Origin: a virus
Direction: 5' to 3' (one strand)
Virus record (IMG/VR): IMGVR_UViG_3300044614_001667
Span: 1-59,440 of that record
DNA: 59,440 nucleotides
Shown: in pieces, positions 28,301 through 36,600 of the stretch
Layout: each line of letters begins with the position of its first letter
Numbering within the stretch: the stretch's first letter is position 1
Notes under the pieces: generated by a model
Told to the model about the DNA's origin: nothing
The model's database searches: none
What the model saw: only the letters and a program-made list of their open reading frames with translations
Program-made: the position numbers and the translations under genes

Positions 28301-28618
28301 AACAACAGAACCATTTGTGATAATAGCAGATGCTAATGCCTGAATTCCATCTGATAAATCTGGAGGACTTAATGTAACATTTGGAGTGAGACTGTATCCA
28401 GTGCCTCCCTGACCAGGATTAACTTTAATACTTTCTACTCTTCGTCCAGTTCTATTAATACCAATTCGAGGAAGACCAGTTAAACTATCTAACTGTGCTC
28501 GGAAAATTTCTTTTTCTGAGGCACCAACACCAGATCTAATAGTAAGTTCATTACTACCAACGAGTTTTGGATTAACTCCTTTAATGATTTCCTTGTCAGA
28601 ATTAAATTGAAAACTCAT
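19391..28618 (-). CDS. Giant tail fibre protein (3075 aa)
   Basis: The protein begins MSFQFNSDKEIIKGVNPKLV. Near the N-terminus GxGY-type beta modules occur (GGTGYSLTPNVTLSPP, GDGYLTAPSVTITGGNGAG). Residues of about 715-1330 carry four helical repeats marked by KC(K/R)RD(I/L) motifs at about 724, 977, 1105 and 1235. The last third has fibre features: DLDADRLDNRQGTWYQNA, NNRVGVGLTNPSTDLHL, GPNVGIGTNDPSN and a C-terminal TGPITINTGVTVTITAGGTW. It is probably a trimeric fibre or baseplate-attached receptor-binding structure. A late promoter-like CTAAATA lies upstream, and an adhesin-like gene follows immediately. Confidence 0.8.
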   Translation of the reverse strand: MSFQFNSDKEIIKGVNPKLVGSNELTIRSGVGASEKEIFRAQLDSLTGLPRIGINRTGRRVESIKVNPGQGGTGYSLTPNVTLSPPDLSDGIQALASAIITNGSVVAIIVDEVGDGYLTAPSVTITGGNGAGASATAFLDTVDFELDINGAIRTSTSIISDTARILNLDIDNFITPDASFRAPNLKTWANNTGIQFVPNVILQKGAYRYAGDNVYEALNAGTLSSTIPTHIDGVVLNGEVQLKHIGYRVVDVNAPYYNQTGNSGIFPRSITPQLGDRSDKIATTEYVLNLATNDVGGRVYVSAQIGNDESDGRSAVAPVRTIKRACQIASASVGIKETVIISGGDYLEDNPISIPADCSIVGDNLRLVIVRPQNPRKHMFKFGDKNYLTGIVFRDQIDSNGDVVATWDFAMVFDDKQRIYYDSTTGGDFGRNFPIGHQIFGPPRIRVTFQNHTGGTELIAGLSVSGVNTGSTGLIAAVTFESTTGPDAYVNGTIDVDITSGSFNTGETFEYTIGVSPSQQTYEFVSTDIRSIRAEGEVVSQNKDLVSSLPIVRIDFSQQGTPETSEGGFQYDPAEDNSGGIIFYTNALVGRQNVHDFKEGQQIEISGLPTSGPDLSYLNGKQRIYKILRDADGRSRRFIIQNKQDDNLTDSNFIPNNASVKSYDYSVTLSLLNSPNKFGVAESVSRRFQDACILIRNNIPFIVDEAYLQIQEEFSYLNVPNEAKCRRDIGHFVNALIRDLEYGGNYNVIEAAKSYIQNAQVAYLSTEITESVRAYEIAKDLAILAMRRWRTGNGQLTAPLYTPQYSSIARYIDPTVIQDSVGAACEDVESAITALGYVFTEVLTNNASGRFLDSAELIARNTELITEEAIGRTLAEYPTLNLNDEASETNRFKDAANLIFANKQEIQDKSLAEISVEYSESAWGTDWIIPGDTINQANKRYLDSYRLIQKNRTQIIDDAWTALVAQYPGVSSTQTKCKRDLGYFVDAVSLDVFLGGNKYARKFTLQYFNNGSPISNGLVGEETQSVYAFNQARDLMKSAITNQLTYKDLTITADPVTGSNTSASSCSDVRTNIDNLVSIITTVITAGNTTSLPSENAGTIFSGSTKCRRDIGYFVTAIANDLISGGNSNIIEVAQSYFNNGTPISNGLVGEVAQSVVAFNKAKAVIKLAITNQLYSKDLTITADPATGSNTNINSCANVQSAVDTLAAIAITAVTNGNLNSLPTVNTGTFSRYITCKRDIRYILSAIRRDLTLGGNAGMLTAAEAYFTGAQLTGIPEEELSPTRYAFVQVRDLAILAMRNWKTGNGTGPVFEPTYTIKQLYTDSTIAIDPSTPICANVASAITTSFALLDDVLSGEIAPGATEKTYGTLYDTVNILSYPDNTLYDADNKRITPRASWDDLPYIEASPYTQNASVISFLGGGGALIDGSKVAQPNCPFPGLELDGSASFPNQGKSMVAAQFTIVSFNGTGYKLINDGYCQLVSVFVLFAFDGILAESGGYASVTNSATNFGIYALRARGYNSFAYSFDVGTIVNVSTTPTGRTIFTVDGLGREPLEHYVVKIDGYSNVNPEIEYFVDVVAGVTVGPPFSAQITLESGSGDPAEFIRDSDNVVVSTGIGEFSGKTIRLHRPSIVNSSSHTWEFAGSGTNYNALPENGGVKVDANEQVSQDYGRVYCSGTDELGDFKVGTFAKIENRTGNITFTGTVTISEVEFLKLKGGDVVVTGFDNSNTLGGANSTDAKLPTQKAVRDYITNNLGPYINKPYSTNAVPRALVELTDSGKISIDQIPPLRPFNVYTIEDEAERLSIEGALAGDIAIQQDTGTSYILNNDNDSLFVTFPVDTDLEFTIGDIFLGSISEGQIQSTEYRKGVVYQLNLSDAGSGYVTPPTVTISGGNPEVGAVQASAVATIANGQVVTVQLVEFNGYVGGKGYTTPPSVIFSGPGGSGVAAQGSALIESRLYGDIVNNVKISDTDTILSSNSPQDIVNINRVVNTSANNINNWVSLSTTQISANDITSGVISTSRLANNSDAANSFTFLRGDQSYAAVVQSIKGAEVRYFARLIQQANSGSSQLVFSTNSNTLLGHTVVSNVSGIAANTNITGVLSAAGITTISINNPLTQNIPSGTVIEFLRGASPLTFESSLTQGNFVDNVVIANGGSGYTSGQYFDVGLTGGSGTGLRGNIIVSGGVVTEVTVTNSGINYTGDFNITSAPAVIGSGVGLVLAAKISTVNRQYANTSVDIQRVTDLTISADAFGTVGVARFLKSQFLIGQGGNGSVQLKTGPDSGLDADLLDGAQGAFYLNASNLNSGTVSTDRLSGTYNISISGQSGNTLRLISSTSNPTSNPSPSNFATGVIADTKNNSADGLNDGGTRHLVMSIRNGGAGFDATFGGVRQLAFTDNDNMWIRGSGNNVTEFGSWGKVWTSLNDGPGTDLDADRLDNRQGTWYQNALNINFGTISDNRLPEYQTTKSFNNSIKVLTTTNNPRYKIYLSGVLLSTAPFLAGLEVNLYNANGQGTGTILITNVETIDDANDNTNDYTIITGSLQTGTFIGALTIGTASNRIAFQDFSLDITGTYQTASLDSDGGIARLKLGRKDGFSSSPAIYFNSSQLAATNYNAAIVSSGGNATDGSGSLNVIVSGANGLTVNSNTVWNAGNVTFNSTNVVSTAVIRDASGNFAAGTITAALTGAASLNVLKTGDTMTGSLSITGANSNLSVGGTLGVTGNTTLSANLTVDTNTLHVDATNNRVGVGLTNPSTDLHLYKAGGTQLRLESDSNSAANEISLRTPAGRTARILSAYTNPAATAETYIAFHTNVTGSNNDTVAEAMRIKGPNVGIGTNDPSNLLQVNGSTQTNSLVSINSITINNASGNSGAPLLFLGSSGFRNFRIGNQLLANDIFEITPSTAIGGSTWASVPSLAIRGADGNIAIGSTTFANPGNTILYKLNVNGNINFNGTLYQNDVAFVTSRWTQSTNGSDIHRLSRVGIGVADPTYTLQVGGSANTGVNIQGTNFSGGVNNSVLYANADRQWLDTYGIFKSNRNTIAENVTIPTNTNSVSTGPITINTGVTVTITAGGTWRIV

Positions 28619-28661
28619 TTTACTATGTTGCTCCGCTTCCGAATTTCTTATTCCTTAGTTA

Positions 28662-28668
28662 TATTTAG
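28662..28668 (-). promoter_or_regulatory. Late promoter-like motif before the giant fibre gene
   Basis: CTAAATA (then TAA) on the minus strand, in the 54-base gap after the 169-aa gene and about 44 bases before the ATG at 28618. Confidence 0.5.
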
Positions 28669-28672
28669 TTTA

Positions 28673-29182
28673 TTAAGACCACAAAATATTAACTACATCT
28701 ACTGTAGATATCCATTTGATAGTTTCAACTGTTCCCGCTCTAACAGCAGAATAACTGAAACGATTTGCTGCTCCGCCATCATAAGCTTCTACTGTCCATG
28801 CTTGACCAGACGGAATACTATCTTTGATAATAGTAGTCAAACTAGAAAGAACTTGAACATCGCCAACTTCGTTACAAGTAACAGTACTTTCAATCTTAAC
28901 TGAATAGTGACCTCCACCACTGGTATTTACACCAATGATATGAGCAGTAATGAAACTGGCTGTATTACTAGGCAAAATAATTTGAGTGCCAATAGCATCT
29001 AAACCAAGAATAGCTGTATTAGTACCTCTCAAAATATATTGAGTTCTTGTACTATCACCAAACTGACTATTTTTTAATTCTAATGTGTTTATATTTTTTA
29101 CATCTTTAAGGTTGTTGATTACTGTAGTTTTATCTACCGAAAAACCACCAACAGAATCAAATTCTTTTAAATTAGTTGCCAT
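28673..29182 (-). CDS. Small virion structural protein
   Basis: A 169-aa protein. The first 60 residues (MATNLKEFDSVGGFSVDKTT, NNLKDVKNINTLELKNSQFG) look like an attachment segment. The rest is a beta domain with GVNTSGGGHYSVKIESTVTC, LTTIIKDSIPSGQAWTVEAY and a closing TIKWISTVDVVNILWS. This SGGGHYS...TVEAYD pattern is seen in cyanophage structural proteins of unknown exact role. It starts two bases after the 1415-aa gene and precedes the giant fibre gene, so a tail or baseplate connector is likely (inference). Confidence 0.7.
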   Translation of the reverse strand: MATNLKEFDSVGGFSVDKTTVINNLKDVKNINTLELKNSQFGDSTRTQYILRGTNTAILGLDAIGTQIILPSNTASFITAHIIGVNTSGGGHYSVKIESTVTCNEVGDVQVLSSLTTIIKDSIPSGQAWTVEAYDGGAANRFSYSAVRAGTVETIKWISTVDVVNILWS

Positions 29183-29184
29183 TT

Positions 29185-32100
29185 TTATTTCTTAATAATG
29201 GTTTTTACTACTGTAATATTTACCTGATTTCCTGTTTGAACCGAAGAGTTCAAGGCAAAATTTATTCTGACATTGCTAGAAGCATCAAAATCAAATGTAA
29301 CATCAATCAAATTACCACCAGTAACTAAATTTCCATATTCTGTGTGGTAAATATCTGTTCCCTTGGCTGAAACATTAAACTCTACCATTTCGACATCATT
29401 GGTTGTATTATTATGAGCAGAAACTACAATTTTAGATCCTGAGGCAATTGATGGAGAATAGACTACCGAAGAACCAGTATTTGTTGTTCCTTTTATCAAA
29501 TTAATATCAGCTGTAGATAATTTAGTATCATCTAATTCAAAATCTTTTAATTCATTTGAAAGTACAGTTAAATTATTTTCTATTGATGTACCAAATCCTC
29601 TATTAATAATAATATCTCCAGAGGTATTTAATCTCAATAGATGTTTATTTGTCAGACCAACCGACAGACCTAAATCTAAATTAATTTGGGTAGAAGAAAT
29701 AAATGTAGATGTTCCTGAGTTATCAATTGATGATGCTAAATTATCAAACGTTACTAAATTAGCATTGATAGCTAAAGTATCCGAATTCGATGAAATTGTA
29801 GAGATCGTTTGGAAAGTTAAAGCTGTTTTTGATAAACGTAAAGTATTTTCGCCATCATTATAGAAATATAAAATATTTTCATTAGTTCCGGGAGCAGTTT
29901 CTGGAATAATATAAGTATTGCCGTCTACATCTTTTACGCCGCCCAAACTAGTCCAATTACTTCCGTCATATCCTTCAAATTGTAAAATTGTTGTGTTATA
30001 ACGAATAGAACCTTGGGAAGCTGATCCTCTACTATTACCATCACCAGCAGGAATTACTAGAGATGTGGCGGCATCAATAGTAACTTTTTTACCTGAATTT
30101 GGTCTAATTACAACATCATTGATATCCGTTGAAATTACATTATTTGCTAGTCTTAAATCACTATTAATAACAAGAGGGAGATTTCCTAGTGGACCGACTT
30201 GTAATTCTTCAATCTCTTCAAAAACTAATGGTGCTACAGCAGAAATGTACCAAGTTAATTGTGCTGTTCCGTTAGGCTGAACTCCAGATGTGTGAACTGG
30301 TTCATTACCAGAAGTTCCGGTTGTTCCTCTAGTAGTTACTTCATAAAGATTATTTCTATACTTTACATAAGCTCCCAATTCTACTGGGGTATTTGATTGC
30401 CAATTAGTATATGTGGGTAAAGTAGTATCAAGCGAACGAATTTTCTTTACTGTATTAAAATCTAAGTATGATGTAGTTAATTTTAAAGTGTTGTTATTAT
30501 CATTAAAGAAATATAGTATGTTATCATTAGCACCAGTAAATGCTTCGGCAGCAATATAAGTATTGCCATCAAGATCTCGTACACCACCTAAAGATGACCA
30601 TGAAGTAGTTGTAGCACTGTAGCCTTCGTATTGGTTGGTATCTGTATTGAAGCGAATAGCACCATCGGCAACAATAGATCCAGAAGGTCTTTGTGAAGAA
30701 TCTCCTGATGGAATAATGATAGCAGTTGTCGTATTTACTTTTGCTACTCTACCCACTGGAGGTGTTAACTCAATATCATTACCAGTAGCAGTAGCAATAT
30801 TATTGTTATTGATTGTTAAAATATTATTAACATTCAATGTTCCATTAGTTCTTAAAACACCCGAGGTAGTAATATTTCCTGTGTTAGAAACTACGTCAAT
30901 ATTTGTACCAACTTTAAAATTTCCCAATACATTAACTGTTGTTGCTGTTAATGATAAATTTGCTGGGGATGTTATACTGTTAGCTGTAATACTACTGCCT
31001 GATATTGTTGGAGCAGTTAAAGTTTCTGTTACAGAAGCAGAAACAAAAGTCGCATCGTCGCTAGAAAAAGATGCTGCGGTGAACTCTCCAGTTTCTATAC
31101 TACCGCTGATTATATCTGTCGAACTTAATTCAGATACTGTAGCAGAAAATCCACTACCAAATACTTTAGGATTATTAACATTAATTGTGATTAAAGACTC
31201 TTGATTGTTGTCGCCACCCTCATCAACGTGAGAAGAACTTTGGGTGGCACAGTAATAATAAAGATTTGGAGTAGTTTCTGTTACTTTTATTGATAAAATT
31301 GAATTAGATCTAGTAACTCCATCAGTAAAAGCATTTCCTCTAAACGACAATGTAACTGAACCATTTGATTGAGGAGTACTAGTTAATGTTACCGTAGAAT
31401 TTGCGATATCAACCGATAATACTTTTGTATCTAGTGCTAATGAACCACTTCCTCCAGTAATCGAAACGTCCATTCCAGGAAGTATTCCTGTTGTACTAGA
31501 AACAACAATAATCGGTGATGTAGTTGTCAATTCGGCGGTTACATTTTCAATAAAACTAGGAGACCAAATACCATCACGATATTTACTGAACGAAAATACA
31601 TGACCATTATTTGAATTATCTGTTAAATTAAAATTATAAGTATTTCCAGAATACAATACTAAATTTGGTGTGATTTGAGAGCCCGATCCAGTATCAATAA
31701 AAAATTTATACGATAAAATAGCAGTATTTACTGTATACTGTGTGGCACTACCTTGTTTTGTAATAACATCAGATGATTCTAAACCTATATCATCGATTAA
31801 AATTGAAACAATATTTGATCCGCTTGTGTTTATTTTATAAATTTCTGCCGTTTCTGGCATAAGACCGCCAGTAAATTCTATTGTGTCACCGACACTAAAA
31901 ACAGAAGATGCTACTGTCCCAACAAAAGTTATTTTTTGAATACTTTTATTTGTTACTGTATAAACAATTGGTTGAACAATATCAAAAGGACTTACGGATA
32001 ATACGTCTGTCAAAGAATAACCATTACCGCCATCAGAAATACTGAATTGTTCAACCTCACCAACATTCAAAATTTCATATTGAAAATTGCTACTAGGTAC

Positions 32101-33432
32101 TCCATATGCTGGAGAAAAAGTTAACGTAGCTGTTCCTGCTTGTGTTGGTTGTGATGATAAAGTAATTACTTTAGTAGTTGAATTCACAGCAAAAACGGTA
32201 GTATTTGCTGCTAATATTCCAGTGCCAGCTGTTTTAGATACTAATGCTCCAGCAGTAATACCAGCAACAGAAGATACAGTTATTTCTGATAAATTTCCTG
32301 AAGATCTGAAATTTAACGACGCTGCTCCATTGCCAGTTGGTGGTGTTGATAATGTTATTTGAGTTAAACTATTTACTGTCAAAACAGTAGTTAAAGGTGA
32401 TAAAGAACCAGTACTACCTGTAGCGGCAGTTACTTCCATCCCCGCCAATATTCCAGTTGTGCTGGCAACAGTAATAACAGAAGATCCAGTATTTAATGTT
32501 GTTGACACCCCTTCAACTGAACCTTTTAAATTAGTTGATACTCCTGTTACTGGTACGGGTAGTGTTAAAATATCGTTTGCTTGATATCCAGAACCCTTGT
32601 TTGTAAAATTAACATCAGTAACTTTACCTGGATCTGATGTTATGGTAAATTGAAATCCAGAACCTTGCCCACCCAAATCACTGACATTTGCCGATAAAAC
32701 ATTGCCTGTTGTGTAATTTTGTCCACTATTTGTAATTTGAACTTGAACTACTGTTCCTGCTGCGACACCACTAAGTTCTCCTCCAATACTAATAGTTGCT
32801 AATGCTCCAGTTCCAGATCCACCAGTTAACGGAACATTTGTGTATTGTTGTCCGGTATATCCACTTCCTGCGTTAGTAATATCTCCATCAACTGGACTTA
32901 CTGTAATCCCAGCAGTTGCCCCTGTTCCAAATCCACCAAGCAAAGAAATATTTGAAAATGTTCCAGATCTATATCCTGACCCAGAAGAAAGAATTTCTCC
33001 AGTAAATGATGTTACTGTAATATTTGCTAAAGCTCCATCACCACCACCACCAATTAAAGGAACATTATTGTAAGTTCCGGGATCATAATTTGAACCATAA
33101 GATGTTACTGTAGTTCCTTCGGTCGTTAAAACCTTCTTTTGAAGGATTAAATCTCTAAATGAATAAAATGCTGTTGGTGATATATCAATTAATTTTTTGC
33201 CCTCAGCAACAAATCCAAAAGTTTTTAAATTTGCTTTATAAAATCCTAAACTATTATCAGAATCAAATGCCAACGATGGAGCAGTTCTAGTACCATCTCC
33301 CAATTTGAGATTTCCTGTAGCTAAATCACTGCCCCCACTTGAGATGCTAAAAACATCCGAAGCAATTTGATTTACCTTCTGCCTAAAAATTTCAAAGGTA
33401 TCGGTTTTAGCAACTGATCTAAGAACTGCCAT
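29185..33432 (-). CDS. Large baseplate/fibre structural protein (1415 aa)
   Basis: Starts MAVLRSVAKTDTFEIFRQKV, a start typical of cyanophage large structural proteins. Domains by eye: residues of about 110-320 hold GxGY beta modules; about 305-445 two tandem beta repeats of the ITVASTTGILAGM type; about 578-745 a cupredoxin-like module (SGNTYNFNLTDNSNNGHVFS to NLYYYCATQSS) interrupted by a third copy of that repeat; about 940-1250 two copies of a module containing SLGGVRDLDGNTY and ILYFFND; then a C-terminal beta domain. The role is probably a short fibre or tail pin. It overlaps the 68-aa gene by 14 bases, and CATAAATA lies inside that gene. Confidence 0.78.
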   Translation of the reverse strand: MAVLRSVAKTDTFEIFRQKVNQIASDVFSISSGGSDLATGNLKLGDGTRTAPSLAFDSDNSLGFYKANLKTFGFVAEGKKLIDISPTAFYSFRDLILQKKVLTTEGTTVTSYGSNYDPGTYNNVPLIGGGGDGALANITVTSFTGEILSSGSGYRSGTFSNISLLGGFGTGATAGITVSPVDGDITNAGSGYTGQQYTNVPLTGGSGTGALATISIGGELSGVAAGTVVQVQITNSGQNYTTGNVLSANVSDLGGQGSGFQFTITSDPGKVTDVNFTNKGSGYQANDILTLPVPVTGVSTNLKGSVEGVSTTLNTGSSVITVASTTGILAGMEVTAATGSTGSLSPLTTVLTVNSLTQITLSTPPTGNGAASLNFRSSGNLSEITVSSVAGITAGALVSKTAGTGILAANTTVFAVNSTTKVITLSSQPTQAGTATLTFSPAYGVPSSNFQYEILNVGEVEQFSISDGGNGYSLTDVLSVSPFDIVQPIVYTVTNKSIQKITFVGTVASSVFSVGDTIEFTGGLMPETAEIYKINTSGSNIVSILIDDIGLESSDVITKQGSATQYTVNTAILSYKFFIDTGSGSQITPNLVLYSGNTYNFNLTDNSNNGHVFSFSKYRDGIWSPSFIENVTAELTTTSPIIVVSSTTGILPGMDVSITGGSGSLALDTKVLSVDIANSTVTLTSTPQSNGSVTLSFRGNAFTDGVTRSNSILSIKVTETTPNLYYYCATQSSSHVDEGGDNNQESLITINVNNPKVFGSGFSATVSELSSTDIISGSIETGEFTAASFSSDDATFVSASVTETLTAPTISGSSITANSITSPANLSLTATTVNVLGNFKVGTNIDVVSNTGNITTSGVLRTNGTLNVNNILTINNNNIATATGNDIELTPPVGRVAKVNTTTAIIIPSGDSSQRPSGSIVADGAIRFNTDTNQYEGYSATTTSWSSLGGVRDLDGNTYIAAEAFTGANDNILYFFNDNNNTLKLTTSYLDFNTVKKIRSLDTTLPTYTNWQSNTPVELGAYVKYRNNLYEVTTRGTTGTSGNEPVHTSGVQPNGTAQLTWYISAVAPLVFEEIEELQVGPLGNLPLVINSDLRLANNVISTDINDVVIRPNSGKKVTIDAATSLVIPAGDGNSRGSASQGSIRYNTTILQFEGYDGSNWTSLGGVKDVDGNTYIIPETAPGTNENILYFYNDGENTLRLSKTALTFQTISTISSNSDTLAINANLVTFDNLASSIDNSGTSTFISSTQINLDLGLSVGLTNKHLLRLNTSGDIIINRGFGTSIENNLTVLSNELKDFELDDTKLSTADINLIKGTTNTGSSVVYSPSIASGSKIVVSAHNNTTNDVEMVEFNVSAKGTDIYHTEYGNLVTGGNLIDVTFDFDASSNVRINFALNSSVQTGNQVNITVVKTIIKK

Positions 33433-33625
33433 TTCTTACTATCTCTCTGAGAAGCTGTTTGATTTCAGATATTTCTTCCTTCAAAGTATTTATGTCATCA
33501 ATGGCATTACTAAATTGCCTAGAGAAATTTTTGGGAGCTGGTTTGTCTGTATTGACAATAGCTCCCGTCGAAGCATCTCTAAACAAATTTTCGTGACCTT
33601 CAACTTTCAAATAACGATTATCCAT
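33419..33625 (-). CDS. Small conserved coiled-coil protein
   Basis: A 68-aa protein with the N-terminal motif YLKVEGHENLFRDASTGAIV followed by NTD, a recurrent signature in short phage proteins, and a C-terminal coiled coil (IDDINTLKEEISEIKQLLRE). The N-terminus may dock on another virion protein and the coil may trimerise. The start overlaps the stop of the 2690-aa gene (TAATG) and the end overlaps the 1415-aa start by 14 bases, so it is coupled to two large tail proteins and may be a linker or chaperone (inference). Confidence 0.75.
   Translation of the reverse strand: MDNRYLKVEGHENLFRDASTGAIVNTDKPAPKNFSRQFSNAIDDINTLKEEISEIKQLLREIVRNGSS
33487..33494 (-). promoter_or_regulatory. Late promoter-like motif inside the 68-aa gene
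   Basis: CATAAATA on the minus strand within coding sequence, about 55 bases before the start of the 1415-aa gene. The motif alone cannot tell an internal promoter from chance. Confidence 0.35.
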
Positions 33626-36600
33626 TAGTATGAAGCAACGGCACGAAGATCTTGAATTTTTGGAACATAAGCTGGGTCATCTGTCTTCATAACAATTTTG
33701 ATAGCAAATGATGTAAACTCTGGTAAATTAGGAGCACTATATTTAAATTCTTGATAATATGATTGTTTTTCAAATTGACCAGAAATTGAATTTGATGCTG
33801 TTGCTAGATCATCATTATCTGGATTACCGTCAATATTAAAGTAGTTCCAATTAATATCATCAAAATTAGATTGTGATGATGTTTCTTTAATTTTGTATAG
33901 TACCTTGACGTTTTCTGTATTTTTTAGATTGATAGTTAATCTAACATCAATAGAAGATCCGGCAGAATTAATTGAAACTTCTTTTGTTACATATTTGGCA
34001 GCAGCAGAACTATTTTTAGCATCAGTTTCTTTCACGTAATCTACACCAGTAGTAAATTCCATAGAAGCAACTTCTACGTATCTACCATCAGAAGATTTTA
34101 AAATATCTCCAACTCTAAAAATATCAGGGGATTGACTTGCTTGTGTTTCTTGTCTTACAAAAACGCTATCTTTAGTAATTTTACTTGTGTAATCATTGTT
34201 AATAGGAGCATAAGAATTTTCAATAATCATTTCTTTATCTTTGGAATCCCAGACGATTACTCTGCCATTAATTTTGTTGGCATATTCTATGGTTACATTT
34301 TGAGGATAGTAAGCAAGTACATTAGAATTTTCACTGAAATTAAATGATAGTTCAGAAATAGAAGAAATATTAATACTAATAGTATCAATTACTGTGCCAT
34401 CAGAAGAAATTAATGTAGCTGCTTCATTTTGTAAAAACGGAGTTTTTGTTTTTAATCTAATTAAAGCAACACTATTTGTAATTTGAACAATCGTACCTTC
34501 AGCTTTAGATGTTGCTCCAACTAAAGTTTGATTTTGTGATATTTGTCCAGCTGTTCCTACTACGGTTAGAGTTAAATTGTATAGAGGCGAGAATCTTAAT
34601 ATTTGATCTCTCTTACCATATCTATTTTCATATCCAGTAGAATTTTCTACTCTTGATGACTGTGTTTTGACAGAAGAAGTTCTCAGATCAATTACAGGAG
34701 AAAGATTAGAATTTGTTGAAGAAAGAACAAATTTGTAAGTTAACGATCTATCTAATTGATTCAAAGTTTCATTAATACGAGAAGAAATAACTTTTTGATT
34801 GGTAAAAAATTGTTCCTCATTAATGAAAGTTTTTTCAAAATCTGATTGTGAGTATGATAGGTAATTGGTTGTATTTGAATCAACTGGAACAGCATTTGTT
34901 GTCTTAACAAACGAATCTACATTAGTGCCATCTAATTTTAAGAATGCCACTTGAGCATATAATTTTTCAAATTTTCTATTATAAGAAGCAAGCACTTTAC
35001 TGCCTCCTCCTAAAATACTAGCTCCAGCTCTGTTGGGTCCAATAATATTGTAAGTATCAATACCACTGTTAGTAATTCTAAACAACTTGCTGTTTAAACT
35101 TACTGAAGAAATACCACCAACATCTTCACTATTTTTGAAGAACACATAAGAATTACCTTTGTCTTCAAAACCATGATCTCTGTGAGAAACTTTAATGATT
35201 GAGTTGTTATTTTTAAATAGTGAAGATGTAGCATTTGTGGCAGATCTAACACTAGTTTCGAATGGCGAAACATCTAATAATTCATAACCAAGATTTTCAT
35301 TCGTTGCCAATAGCTCAGCATTTTTTGAAATATCAAATTCTGCTTTGTAAAGACTAAATTTAATATCTTCGAATAGATCTTCTGTCCAGTTATCTGTATT
35401 TTGTGATTTGTAAACTGATCCAAGTAGAGGTTGTGACGAAACAATATTGCTAGTAGAAATTTCAGTTTCTCCCAACTTAGAAGCCCATAACTCATATTCT
35501 ATGGAATCAGTTTCGATAGTTAAAGCATATTCAGTATTATTTTGTAGATAAACTGGATGATTGAAATTAAATCTAGTCGGGACAGTAGAAGGTGTTATAC
35601 CATCTCTATCAATAGCTACGCCCATCGAAACGGCTGGGGAATCGATCTCGATGACTGATTCAATGATTGCCCCACCAGACCCAGTTCCGACGCCTCTAAT
35701 GACCACAGAAGGGGCTTCTGTGTAGCCTCTACCGCTTAATGATATAGTGGTGTTGTAAATTTTACCATCAGACACATCTACTGTACCTGTTGCTGTGCTG
35801 CCGCCCGGAAGTTGGGGACTTTCGACAATAATAGTGGCGCTAGTGTAATTTTCACCAACATTAGTTACTTTTAAATCAACCACTTTACCAGAATCTTTGG
35901 CAATAAAAATATTGACATTAGTATTATTTCTGGCATTATACTGAGTAACGGAAGAAATTATCAACTGTTCATTTTGAACAAATGAAATGCCGTTATGATT
36001 TTCCAGTACTAAAGTATATACTTGTTCTTTATTTAAATCAAATCTTACCGAAGTTTCGTCACCAATTTGAATATTGTTCTTATCAAAAACTTTTAAAATA
36101 GGTCCACTAGCATTTGAATTTTTGCCAGTGACAAATTCAGATTTATCTATAGTTATAGTTTCTGTATCGCCAGTAACGTAAATTTTCAATAAAGTTTCTG
36201 GTCTTAATGTACACTCTGTGCCAGGAACAATATATTTTCCTGGTTTTCCTACATCAACATTGGTTAAATAAGCTTTGACTGGAATAGAAGAACTCTTCTT
36301 AGCAAAGAATAAATCAACTCCAGTGACAAATACCCCACCAGCATAGTTTTCAATTTTAAATGTTTGTGCTAATGGATTTGGTTTAATTTCAATATCAGTA
36401 TTGCTGTTTACTAATTGAACTCCTTCATTAGCTTTGAATGTGGCGGTGTCTGTGGATACGATGGATGGTGGATTTTGTGGAATTACGCCAGAAGAATAGA
36501 ACTTAACTTCAGCGTATGTTTCTACATTTTCCTTAATTTCATTCAAAGAACTTGAAGTAAATCTTATAGTTTTATATCCAGATGTAAATCTAACTTCTTC

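Noticed and set aside
30635-31204. 189-aa plus-strand ORF within the 1415-aa gene
   Set aside because: A shadow of the long minus-strand frame, which has recognisable repeats. No ribosome site or family was seen for it.
33552-33585. TTGACA on the plus strand as a third sigma-70 promoter
   Set aside because: No acceptable -10 box lies at 16-18 bases, and no plus-strand gene follows.
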